From Onchocerca volvulus (taxonomy: Eukaryota > Nematoda > Chromadorea > Rhabditida > Onchocercidae): 64,000 bases of DNA. The number at the start of each line of letters is the position of its first letter. The first letter of the stretch is position 1. The DNA is taken from positions 8,397,560 through 8,461,559 of the forward strand of contig HG738140.1 in NCBI GenBank assembly GCA_000499405.2. The letters are read 5' to 3'. This document shows positions 15,001-26,300 of this stretch, in pieces. The translations under genes and the position numbers were made by a program. The notes under the pieces were generated by a model that worked only from the letters and a program-made list of their open reading frames with translations, was not told where the DNA came from and did not search any database.

Positions 15001-18000
15001 AAACCTTCATCCGTAACAATTACAGTTACATTGTAGAATTGGGTCAGTTCGAAATCCAACATCAGTAATGCTCGAATCTGAATGTTTTATAATTTCAAAA
15101 ATTTTAGAAATTCTGATTAAGAAATGCATGAAATAAAGCCTTATTAAAAGATCTTGAAATTTTAACGAAAACCTCAAAGATTTAGAAAAAAGTGATTGCT
15201 TCTTGAAAAACAGAAACTTGAATAATTGCAGCAAATTGATTATTCAATTGAAAATTTTACGATTCCAGTATGCGGATCAATGCTGAATATTTTCCTGCTA
15301 TCTTCCATTATTTCATAAAATATTGTTCCGTTTGGTCCACTATCATGATCAATACTATTGAAAAATCCCACAATCGCACCAGGTATGTTATTTTCGTGAA
15401 TGAAGAATTTATTATTCTTTGAACATTGCGGTGCATTATCATTGATATCCTAGAATGATTGGATTTTTCTTTTCAGAAAATGAACTTCCATTTGATAACC
15501 ATCTATATATAAACAAAAATGTAAATGCACGTTATTCATTCCTAACAACGTTTCAAGTTTTTCATCGATTAATTTGAAATTTTCAAACAACGTTGCATTC
15601 GAACAGGCGCGTGTTTAAGAACTTTCGAAGATTTAAGATTTCGAATAAACGAACATTTCCATTTTTATTTCTACGGACTAACTAGACCGCCATACTTCGC
15701 GTATATATATATAGAATGCTCAGCTAGCAAATATATTAAAAAATTTTCCTGCTGAAATGCAATTTAAAGACTTCAGTTCATATTTGATTTATTAGCCAGT
15801 TTTAAAATCTCTCTAATCTTGTCGAGAGAAGAAATGTTCTTATTTATTTTTTATCAAATCCAAAAAAAAAAAAAAAAAAAGTAATCGGAGGAAATATTAC
15901 CATTCGAAAAAATCGAGAAAGTTTAATTTTACCTCGATATAGATTTGAAGTGAAAATTCATGCTTGATTGGAAATGAATTTTTGTCTGAATTGAAAGCAA
16001 CAACAGAAATTGATAGATAATTCATAATTTCATAATCGATCTTCGATGCAACGAAAACTTCACCAGATGGGAGAATTTGAATTGGACAATTTTCCGGAAG
16101 TTCCGAAACTCGAAATTCAAAACGTTGCGTAATATTTTTAGGTGCTAGATTAGTGATAATTGTTCCCAAAAGCATATTTTCTGGTATCGATAATGCAATC
16201 ACTGAAGGAAATGAGTAGGTCTGAAATAAAAATTGATCAGTTCTGATTCAAATTGGTCCGACGTAATTGAAAATCTTAGAGATTTTATGATGTAAAAAGA
16301 TGTGACGATAAGAGATAAAAAATACTTCCATTGCTTACGATATCAAAAACTAAGAAACATCTCAGTCTGTTATCATTACTAATGTGTAAATTTTCGGTGA
16401 GAATTTTAAAATTTATGAGTATCCATAAGAAATCCAAGTTAGAAGATGGAAATTTTTAAGTATAGAAGTAAGTTTCTTCAAGTGTTTTTTAATCGTGATC
16501 AGTCAAAGAAAAACTTATCTCATTTGGCGCAAACTCACTTCTGATAAGCTATGCAAATTTGAGCCTGGTACGGCATATTTGCAAAACTGAACTACTATAA
16601 TTGCAATAAAAAAATGACATAATAATCAATCATCAGAAAATTCGAATATAATTGCCTTTTAAATTATAATTGCTTTTGGTCAAGAAAGCTTAAACCTAAA
16701 AAAGTGCTATTAATTTTTGAAGAAACTTACTGTTTCATCATCGTTGATCTCTACAGCAACTCTGATTGTACTATGTCTTGATTGTTCACCGCCATCAGTT
16801 GCTGTCGCATGAAATTGTATTTGATTCAAGCCGTTAGGAAATTTTAGCAGTCGTACAATACCCGTTTCGGAATCAATGTCGAAAAAACTACTGTTGATAC
16901 TATATGTGATACGACCATTGTAACCGTAATCTGGATCGTGACACGTTAATCGAAATAGTTCTGCACCAATTCCTATCGATCGAGAATTAATAACAAACTG
17001 AGCTGTTCCATCAAAATCAAAAATCGGAGAATTATCATTCTGATCAAGAATTTTCAATGTTCCTTGATGCATTGCAGTCGACCATTCACTATCCGCATAA
17101 ATTGTGAAACCAATTCTAGGCTCTACTTCGCGATCAAATGATCGACGAGCTCGTAATTCACCCGTCAATTCATTAATTAGCAAATCAGTGGTGTTGACAC
17201 GATAACGAACATTTTCCTATAATATTTTGAATGAGATTTTTTACTGAAAAATAAATTTTTGGAACTTTGGATTGTGCCAAAATTTCAACCAACTATATTA
17301 CAAAATACTGTATTAATTCAGTCACTTTCATTTGCAAGAACTATGTCACAATTTATCCAGTAAGCAAAATATTAATACAGAAGTCCAATTCACTGAACTA
17401 ATGAGATTTCAAATAATTAGCAGTTTGTTTATACTGTACTCAGAAATCGTAGTACTAAAAAAGTACCGTAGTATATTCAAAAAGTACTATAATATTAAGC
17501 ATGAAATTTTATTCTAATTGATACAATTCGATTTTTTTTAAAGCATAAACTCCGTCATAATAACTTACAAGCGATGAGTGCACAGAAAAAGTTGCCAAGA
17601 TTTTTTCAGGTGATGAATTCTCGCTGATTTCAATGGACCAGTTATTCGTTGCGCTAAATTTCGGTAATTGGAGCATACTGTCCAACAACCATATATGTAC
17701 GGTAGCATTGTTACGCGATAAACGACCACCGTTATCTTTTGCACCCACAATAATCTAAAGAGATATGGCATCACAATTACAATTATTTATTTCCTGATTT
17801 TCTGATTAAGATGACGAGTTAAACAAAAACTCGAGATGAGACAAATGGATAGAAGTACTAACTTCCATTTTCCGTTCAAAGTTAAGTAAATCAGCATAAA
17901 TGGCTAAACGTATTCTTCCAGTTTTATGGTCCAATGCTAAGAAATTCGGAACAGAATGATAAAATAGATATGATATTTGAGCAAATTTTGGGCTGTCATC

Positions 18001-21000
18001 ATCAAATGCCTCCAGCTCTACCAGATGAGTATCCGGTGGATCACCTCGTATAATGTAACCGTGATATTCAAGTTGAGCAAAATATGGATCATTGTCATTT
18101 ACATCCTGAAAGAGATGAAAATATCAAAATCTAAAAGGTGAAAAATTGAAAATGATACAATTTTGCACCAAAGCGCGAATAATTTTTTGAATTACTTGAA
18201 CTACTGATTATCCATTTAAAAAAAAAAAAAATTGCAAATATTAATTGGTACTTACCGTTTTCCCACAATACTAAATTTTAGAAATCAAGAAACAATATAA
18301 ATGTAAAATATGTTATTATATTAAATTAATGAAAGAAATATGCAAAGAAAAAAAAAAAAAACGAACTAAAACGTTAATGATAAGTGGGACTGAAGAACTC
18401 TGTGATGGGTTGCCGTGATCGACAGCGATTACAGTAATTTTATGTTGCTTTTTGATTTCTCGATCAAGCTTTGTACGTAGTAATATTTCTCCAGAAGACT
18501 CTTTGATCATAAATAATTGCTCCTTAGAAGGATCTTCTATGCCATACGAAATAACACTGTTATTTCCATGGTCCTAAATATCAGCTAATTTTAATAACTA
18601 GAAAAAAAGATTATTTTTTACGAGAAATTTTCGCATATTATTTCTTAGCAGTATTTCAACAACTTTCATCATCTAGTCAAATGATATTTCCAATATTGTC
18701 ACTAATACTATGACATGTTTAGATCGGAGAAAAATCTCACCTTATCAGTTGCAAAAATTTTAAAAATGACAGCAAGCGATGGAGTATTTTCCAATATTTC
18801 AATTTCGTAAAAAGGCAAGGAAAATTGCGGTTTGTGATCATTTACATCGATAATCGATACTTGAATTATGCAGATCGAGAATTTATCACTGGGAGCAGCT
18901 TTTCGTACTATTGTTTCAATTTTATAATTCCATTTCGTATGATTTGGCCATGCTTTGGAAAGTGTCACGATACCTATCAATTATTTCAATTACTCAAATG
19001 TTCAAGATATTTTCTTAATTGAAATATTTTAAATAACTTCAAACATTTTTCTTTATATTTTAAATATTTTTCAAATTAAATATTTTCTTTTTTATCTTTT
19101 TCCTCTAACATTCATTTAACGATAATACAAGAAACCAGCACTTTCATTACTAAAATATTGGGCGTTCGAACTCCAATATCTAACTTCCCAATTTTGTGTC
19201 GTCTTCATAGCTAATTTTTGCTAAGCTAAAAAGAAACCAAAGCTAGAAAAAGTGGTCGATAATTTTTTTATTTGTTAAATTCTATCCTGCTTATTTATCA
19301 ATCCGGTCAAACAGGAAAGTCGAAACCAGAATTTCACCTGTATTTTTGCCAACTAAAAATAGTTCATCGTTTTCAACATCCTCAACAATTGAAAAATGCA
19401 AATCTTCCTCAGCAGAGGCTTGAACTGCAGCAACAAATGACCCAACTGGAGAAGTTTCAAATATATCAACTTTTATCAATTTTTCTTTAAGCACTGGAGC
19501 GGTATCATTCAATTTTCTAACAAAAACCTGAAACGAATATTCAGTTATTCGAAAATTTTCAGCGTTTATACTGTCTATTTGTACTTTTAATCTAATTTAT
19601 ATTTACTATTGCCAAAATTGCTACTGGCAATTTGCTAATTTACCAAATTACTAATTACTATTGGCGATATCATAAAAATTTTTTCTATGATCATCAATAA
19701 TTTGTATTTCAAAATTTTCAAATGATTTATGGTTTTTTTTCTTTATATTTCATATTTAAAAATCATTTCGATTGTTTTTAAATTATCATTAATTTCCAGA
19801 TTGAGAACCCACTGAAGCAGGTCTCATCTGCCTTATAATGTCGCCTTACCTGCCTTCTGCGTTTTGATTTATATAATCCCAAAATGCCAACCTTCAGATC
19901 GCGTTCCAAAGAACGAGGTGGTACACCATCATCTGTTGCATAAATTTTGAGCAAAAATTGTTCGATCGGCTTATCCACTAATCGGTTTTGTCGTAAAATA
20001 CCGTAATTTTTACCACTTTCTAATCGAAAATAGTTTTCATCGTTACCAGCAATTATGGATATTTGAACATTTTGCCCATTATCACGATCATTTGCTGTTA
20101 TCACAACAATTGTTGAGCCCACAACTGTTTCTGAACTTATCGATGCAAATTCTGAACCAGTTGGATAAAACCTATAAAGTAGTTGAAACTTGAAAATAGA
20201 ACCGAAATAATTTTGTAACTATAACAACAATTTGAAATTAATTACTTGAAATTAATTTCCGGATCATGCAAATTGGTATCTGTGAGATGCACATAAACCA
20301 AAGTGTGGCCAATTAATTTTGGTTCACCTTGGTCTTCTGCTTCCACTGTCAAAACACACATTCCCAAGCAGTTTCGTAAACAAACATCTTCTGAGCAATT
20401 TAGCGCAGTATACTATAAAATAATAATTTGAATAGTTTTCGGGCTTAATATTTTTTTTGCAGATATCGGGAAAATGTATTTAAAAGCAAATGTAACCAAC
20501 TGAATCACTGGACTATCTGATATTTCATGTCAATCGATTCAAATAATATTAGACGAAAAAGAGTGAATCAGCGAATGAATTCAGAATCGTTGCAATGTAA
20601 GATCCCATTATTGTCATGTACAAATATAATCTATTGATTGATCCAGCAAATACTAGATTTGTTTGGAAAAATGAAACGCTTCTGTAGAGCACGAAGTTTG
20701 CAAACAGAATTTGATCACTCTTTCTACCTGAACACTAATTGCACCCGTATCACGATCAATCCGGAAATATTCGGAAGGATTCATTGTAAGACGGTAGTTT
20801 ATACGACCGTTAATACCGGCATCTGCATCAGTAGCTTCAACTCGCATTAATGTTGCGTCAGATAACATCGATCTATTCAATTGGATATCGTAACGTGATT
20901 GATGAAATATTGGAGGATTGTCATTTGCGTCTAACACGTTTACATAGACTATACAATAGCCTGAGCTTAAATAAATTTAGTCTTTAAATTGATGATATTA

Positions 21001-23384
21001 ATTATTTGACATTAATTACAATATTAATTATTCCCCAGTCTTTGAAATTGATGATATTAATTATTTAAATTGAACGAAAAATGTCCTTTCAATGAGATTA
21101 GAATCTAAAAAATATTTCTTGTAGCAATATTTTCTTTAGTATTCGAAAAGACAAATCAGTAACTGTATTCATTCATTTCCAAATATTTGACTACAAAGAA
21201 GTTTCTTTAGATCAAGAAAACTTTCTGTAACCTCGATGATGATTAGCAAATAAACTAAAATAGCTGAATCCATCGAATCAGTTTCTGACTATTTCGTCTC
21301 ATAAAATTAAGAGTTAAAAAATAACCGCGGTGGATTGCCTCCATCATAAGCAGAAATATTGAGAATGAACAGATCTTTCGTCTCACGATCCAATTTTGCT
21401 AGCAATTCAAGTAGCAAAATATCGCCACCACTATTGTTCGAAGATCGTACTAATGTGAAAAATTCTTCTCCATACTGAAAAAAGATCTACGAGAAATCTG
21501 AATCTCAAAGTTTGCAAGATCTTCTGGAAAATCGACTGACTTTAAGTTCATAATTTGCAATTGTCCCATTTTCAGCTAAGTCCGGATCATTCGCTGCTTG
21601 TAAATGTATCCGACTACCAACAACTGCTGATTCGACAATTGAAACATTCTAGAAAGTGAATGAGCTAATATGAAATTTTAGTTGCAAAGATTTCCTCTAA
21701 GAGAATATTAGAGAAAATTTTCTTATTCAATTATTTGGAAAAGTGCAATGTTTGCACACTTTAAATTCAAATATTTGTCAAAATTTACTTGATTTTACAC
21801 TGATTTCAATCTGATTTATGTTATATTTTGCATTGATTTTAATCTGATTTATGTTACGATAACACGACTGATCAGACATTATTAAACCAGATTGGCAGGA
21901 AACGAAGAAATATGAGAATTAAATATGCATCATAAATTCATGAATTCTGGACACCTGCAGCAACAATCATTATCTCAACCTACTATTCCATTCTCACTAA
22001 TTATCTCTATTTTAGATCTCTGCAACTATGAAGCTTGCTTCGCTCTGATGAATCTGAATCATATAATTAACATTTCCCATCAATAGTCGTTCTCTGATAC
22101 ACAGAGGTAAATTTATCACCCATAAATCATTCTGCGAAAAGTGATTTAATCGTAATGTTTTCGAGCTTTTTAACCATGCAAAAGAAATATTTATAAAAAT
22201 TTGCTTTGAATCATTTTGATACTGCAGAAGATCAAATAAATTCTAGCTATCAGTAGTCATCAAACTAGCATCTCATACTTGGCGAAACATATTATTGAAT
22301 CACTTTTTCCTGAACTCCAGAAAAAACAACTAAAATGCAATCCTTTCTTATAACTTGTTTTCAACATGTAAAAAAAATTGAAAAACCGTAACACAGCGAT
22401 CAATGAATATTATTGAATTTCTTCTCAATATCTTAAAAAAATATATTGATTTTTTGAGTAAAAAAGAATCAAAAACTGATCAAAAATTCAATACTCAATA
22501 ATGAATTAAAATCAGAAATTTAATATTTTTTCCAGTTCAACATCTCCAATGACTTTTGAAACTCGAAATTTTGATAATCGTGAATGCTTAAATTATCAAA
22601 ATGGCCAACAATTTTCTTACTGAATTTCAATCAATAATGATGATTATCTTTACTTTTATCACCTGATCTGCTCTGATAATGCGAGAAATGCAGAATCCAC
22701 GACGGATAATAAATCTGATAGAGGATCAAACCAACCATATATTTTGATGGGAACGTCGGACTATTGTCGTTGATATCGAGTACATTAATTCGAATTGCAA
22801 TTATTGTCGTCGGTTCGGCAGTTAAAATCAAAATAATTGTTCCATTCGATGCGATTGTTTCTCGATCCAGTGGTGCAGAAATACGAACTTCACCAGTTTC
22901 AATATCCACTGATGCAAACTGATTATGGCCATTCAATCGATAACTGAGATTTGATTGCAACGTAATTTTACCCACCAATGTGCCTTCCGGGATATCTCAA
23001 GAAATAGCAATGTAAAATATCTCAGAGACAGAGAATTAAAATTATTACTTTTAAATTCAATTCTAATTATAATTTAATCTTGATCATAAATCGGTTACCT
23101 TTTGATTCACATTATATTCAGTTCTGAGGTTTCCATTAAAATTTTTAAAATTTTCTGGAAAAAAATTTCAAAAAATGCAGATTACATGGATGAAACAAGA
23201 AAATTAGTTGGTCATGCTGAAAGCTGTTGTAGTAATCACTATATTAGCATTTTTATTCATATTTTTTTCAAAAAAAAAAAAAAAAGATACCTTCTGTAAC
23301 TTCAAAGTCGAAAATTTGTTCTGAGAATAAACGAATGGGAATGATTAGAGAGCAAAGCAGAGATATTTGAAAAGCATATCGCAT
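28..23384 (-). CDS. Giant Dachsous-type cadherin, 36 exons, 3' end outside window
   Basis: Exons (minus strand, high to low): 23384-23291, 22995-22736, 21648-21541, 21474-21326, 20965-20728, 20412-20246, 20171-19850, 19527-19338, 18973-18741, 18573-18367, 18105-17863, 17754-17569, 17216-16731, 16220-15933, 15449-15261, 15077-14799, 14577-14074, 13847-13393, 13245-12909, 7977-7771, 7654-7349, 7168-6973, 6827-6666, 6181-5943, 5646-5434, 5072-4897, 4426-4246, 3996-3692, 3272-3019, 2645-2404, 2076-1904, 1613-1472, 1324-1049, 660-562, 481-353, 171-28. All junctions keep frame and total 2793 codons. Residues 1-21 are a hydrophobic signal peptide, followed directly by the first cadherin repeat (FDFEVTEDIPEGTLVG). 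I count about 27 repeats from DxNDNxP linkers, LDRE and DxDxGxN motifs; about 12 linkers are degenerate. No EGF, laminin-G or membrane segment appears yet. The first repeat, with its short third part before VLDINDNSP, resembles Dachsous more than Fat, so C. elegans cdh-1 is the likely counterpart; cdh-4 (Fat) or cdh-3 remain possible. Such proteins act in cell adhesion and planar polarity at the cell surface. The exon 2 acceptor (TTGAG) and the exon 26 start are the least certain sites. Confidence 0.9.
2770..2786. repeat. GGTCA pentamer repeat in a cadherin intron
   Basis: Three tandem GGTCA units plus GG lie in the intron between exons 29 and 30. Each AGGTCA resembles a nuclear-receptor half site, but the units overlap, so a simple microsatellite is the plain reading. 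Confidence 0.6.
6255..6328. repeat. 74-bp fold-back element in a cadherin intron
   Basis: A perfect 12-bp inverted repeat (ATGAATCCAATT at 6255-6266 and its complement at 6317-6328) encloses two direct copies of CTTGCATTATGCAA at 6271-6284 and 6298-6311, each nearly self-complementary. It may be a small fold-back element or a degenerate MITE fragment. No target-site duplication is evident. Confidence 0.6.
7978..12908 (-). other. 4.9-kb intron of the cadherin gene
   Basis: The exon ending at 12909 and the exon starting at 7977 join in phase 0 inside one repeat, so this stretch is a single intron, by far the largest of the gene. It is AT-rich with long A and T runs. Short open frames on both strands near 9.4-9.7 kb and 12.0-12.3 kb show no family I recognise and no flanking splice logic. 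A cluster of GGTACC sites lies at its 5' end. I see no nested gene. Confidence 0.8.
12670..12743. repeat. Four GGTACC palindromes within 74 bp
   Basis: GGTACC occurs at 12670, 12706, 12726 and 12738, separated by T-rich runs. The outer copies sit in partly inverted context (AATGGTACCAT and GGTACCATT), so the segment can fold back. It is about 170 bp inside the 5' end of the large cadherin intron. Function unknown. Confidence 0.7.
20981..21066. repeat. Imperfect duplicated segment in a cadherin intron
   Basis: A segment beginning TCTTTAAATTGATGATATTA at 20981-21007 recurs with one inserted G at 21039-21066, 58 bp downstream. It lies in the intron between exons 4 and 5 and looks like a local slippage or duplication event. 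Confidence 0.6.
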
Positions 23385-26300
23385 TCCACAAAACTTAATT
23401 AACAAACATTTTCTATCGAAATAGATTTAAAGAAAAAAAAAACAGTGAAACAAATTATAAAATGCAAATTTGGCTAGAAAAATTGTTAGAAATAAATTGT
23501 TTGATAGTTTAATGATTTACTGAAGATAATTTTTTGAGGCAAGAAATATTTTTCCATATTTTTCTTCTACCTTTCTCATATCATCACATTTTTTGACGAG
23601 AATGCATTTATGAAATTTTCATCCAAACTATTCGTCATTGAAATAAGAAGGCAAAAAGTATGTCAGCAGAGTGGACATGGTGAATAAATTATTTTGAAAA
23701 TTAATCTATTTGTGAATATAATCTGAAATTTCGAGAAATAAATAAAAGCGAGAATCCAAAAAAAAAAAAAAAAAACACTGGAGTTTCAAAAATCCAAGAT
23801 TCTAAGTAAAAATATGTGTGAGATTCTACAAGTTTTGATAAGGAAAAAATATGAAAAAAAATTACTAAAAAATTATTGAAAATTTGCAAGAAATTACCAA
23901 ATATTATTAAGAATTGATTACTCAAAATAGCAACATGGAACGAAAAATTCAAAAATATGGATTGTGAACTATTCAAATGACATTGTCAAAAAAAAAAAAA
24001 AATTGAATTATTGCTCAAGGATGCATAATCCGCCAAAATAGAAAATAATTATATTCAATTACTGGATTCTTCTATTTGATGTCGTTCTATTAGAAGTTTT
24101 CGACTTCGTTTACTTGTACGATTTTTTGGCCCGAATTGTTTACTGACAGATATATTAAAAAACTACTCATATTCACTCACCCTTATTTTACACTTTAATT
24201 ATGCTTAAGACAAAATAAGAAATGAGACGATCGTGAGTTGAGAAGTTATAATTTTTCGGTAAAATTTCCTGTTTGGAGAACAAAAAGGAATGGAAAAAAG
24301 AAGTAAACAAACAAACTTTCCATTTGATATTGAAATTGTGCTTTCTACACAAGCAAACAATCTAATTCTTTTCATAAATAAATGATCAAGAAATGGCATC
24401 CAACACTTTTTTTTCTGAGTGAGGAAGGATGAAGATTCTGAATGATCGGATGAAATATGAAAGGATGGAGATCGATAGAGGATGATGATAGATGTCCGCG
24501 AATAATGACATGCATATGTAATCTAATCGCATAATCATGGAACAAACTTAAATGACGTGTCGATGAACTACCTCAAATTATTTCAAGAAATGAATAATTA
24601 AATAATAAAATCTTAATAAATCTTAATAAATAATCTTAAGAAGAGTAAAATTTGCTTACCGTTTGCAAATGAGTTACAGCTTGGCTATCAGTATTAAAAG
24701 AATAAAGATCAATCTTTTGTAACAATAGTTCAGCTTATTTTGAAGTGAAATAATTAGCTAATGAGTAGTCATCACAATGACCGTTTGCTTGATGGTGGAA
24801 ATTTTGTAGTAGTAATCAGTCTGGTTCAAAAATCACCTGAAGAAGAAAAGATATCAATTCGCTGCTTCTGATTAGAATCTTCTTGGCTTATCAGAAGAAT
24901 TGATAAGAAATCACAACATTATCATTCAATCCCGTGATGAAAGTAATTTTTGAAATGATTATCAACTGAGAGAAACTGCTGCTGCCTAAGGTAAACTAAT
25001 TAGTATTCCCAGCACAGGTAGGCGGTCGGGTAAGCTGGGCGGATTCGAAATAGGTGACCATTGGGCGTGGTTCCCTATCATCCACAGTAGATGTCCTTCC
25101 TCAAGCTGTTAACAAAGGTCAGAGTATATTCCACATAAATAGAAGAAAGGCGAGAAATGTCACTTGTAAAGATGACCTTCGAACTGCTATGGGGATGCCG
25201 GAACCGAAATATTTCCGGTGTCGAGCACTTGAGATGTTGATAATACTTCTCATAATCAGCATTGAAAAAACTTGCAAGAATTTGCATGATAATTGAAAAA
25301 ATAGAACTTGTTGAGTTTCTCGAGAACTCTACAAAATATGAATCAATCATACATACCTTATTCTATCGCCAGAAAATTTCGACGATTTCACCTTTTTATT
25401 ATTTGACAAATGTAATTATCATTGTCAGCAACGTGAAGAGCTGAATAGAATTAGTGAAGTGGTCTCGAGTAGTCTCGAGATGAAGTGTGAAGAGTTTGCT
25501 TCCACAAGTAGATTTTAGGCCCAATTTCATGAACAATTATTTTCAGAATTGCCACCATTTGCAAATAGTTTCATAATTTGTATTCTGAATCTGAAACTCT
25601 GAATCTAAAACTTGTTTCATGTTTCAATTCATAATTAAATAAATAACATTCCTTTGTTACTTGAGTAATTAATTTATTTATTCTTCTCTTTCTTATATTT
25701 ACCATTATCTTACAGAATGCTCTTATTTGTCCTTCTTTTCTCAATGAAACAAAAGAATCAATTAGTGATTTTTGTTACATCAATGAATAATTTTCAGTAA
25801 ACTTTTTTTTAACTTTTGTTTTTAAATTTTTCAGCAACTTTGCTTCATTAATAAGATGCAACAGTTGAAAAAATTTTTTTGCAATTATTTTTATATCGGA
25901 CTGGTTTTCAATGAAAAATTTGAAATTTTAATCTGTATACAAATTTAATTCTGCTCAATCAATGCTTTCAAAACGATAGAAATTTCAGAAATGTCGCCAT
26001 AAGTGGAATTAATTCTATCGTTCAATGATCGTACTTAGTTTTGTGTTCGAATGTCTATATTGGAATTGGTAAAATATTTTCATAATCTTTTTTTTCTTTA
26101 AAGTCATTTTTTTGGAAAACTCAATTATATGAGATGTAGAGGGTAAAACCGCTGGAGACTCGCGAAATTATTTTTCAAATTATCATCTTTCCTGCTGGAA
26201 ATATAAATAATTTGAATAAATGCCATTTAGAATACTTTTCTTGTCTGTAAGTAATATTCAGCAAAAAGAAACGAATTACTAATTACTTTTCAATGAACCA

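Noticed and set aside
25054..25350. Less AT-rich patch with an 80-codon frame, considered as a gene or tRNA-derived element
   Set aside because: No domain, and no A-box/B-box pair or cloverleaf could be drawn convincingly.
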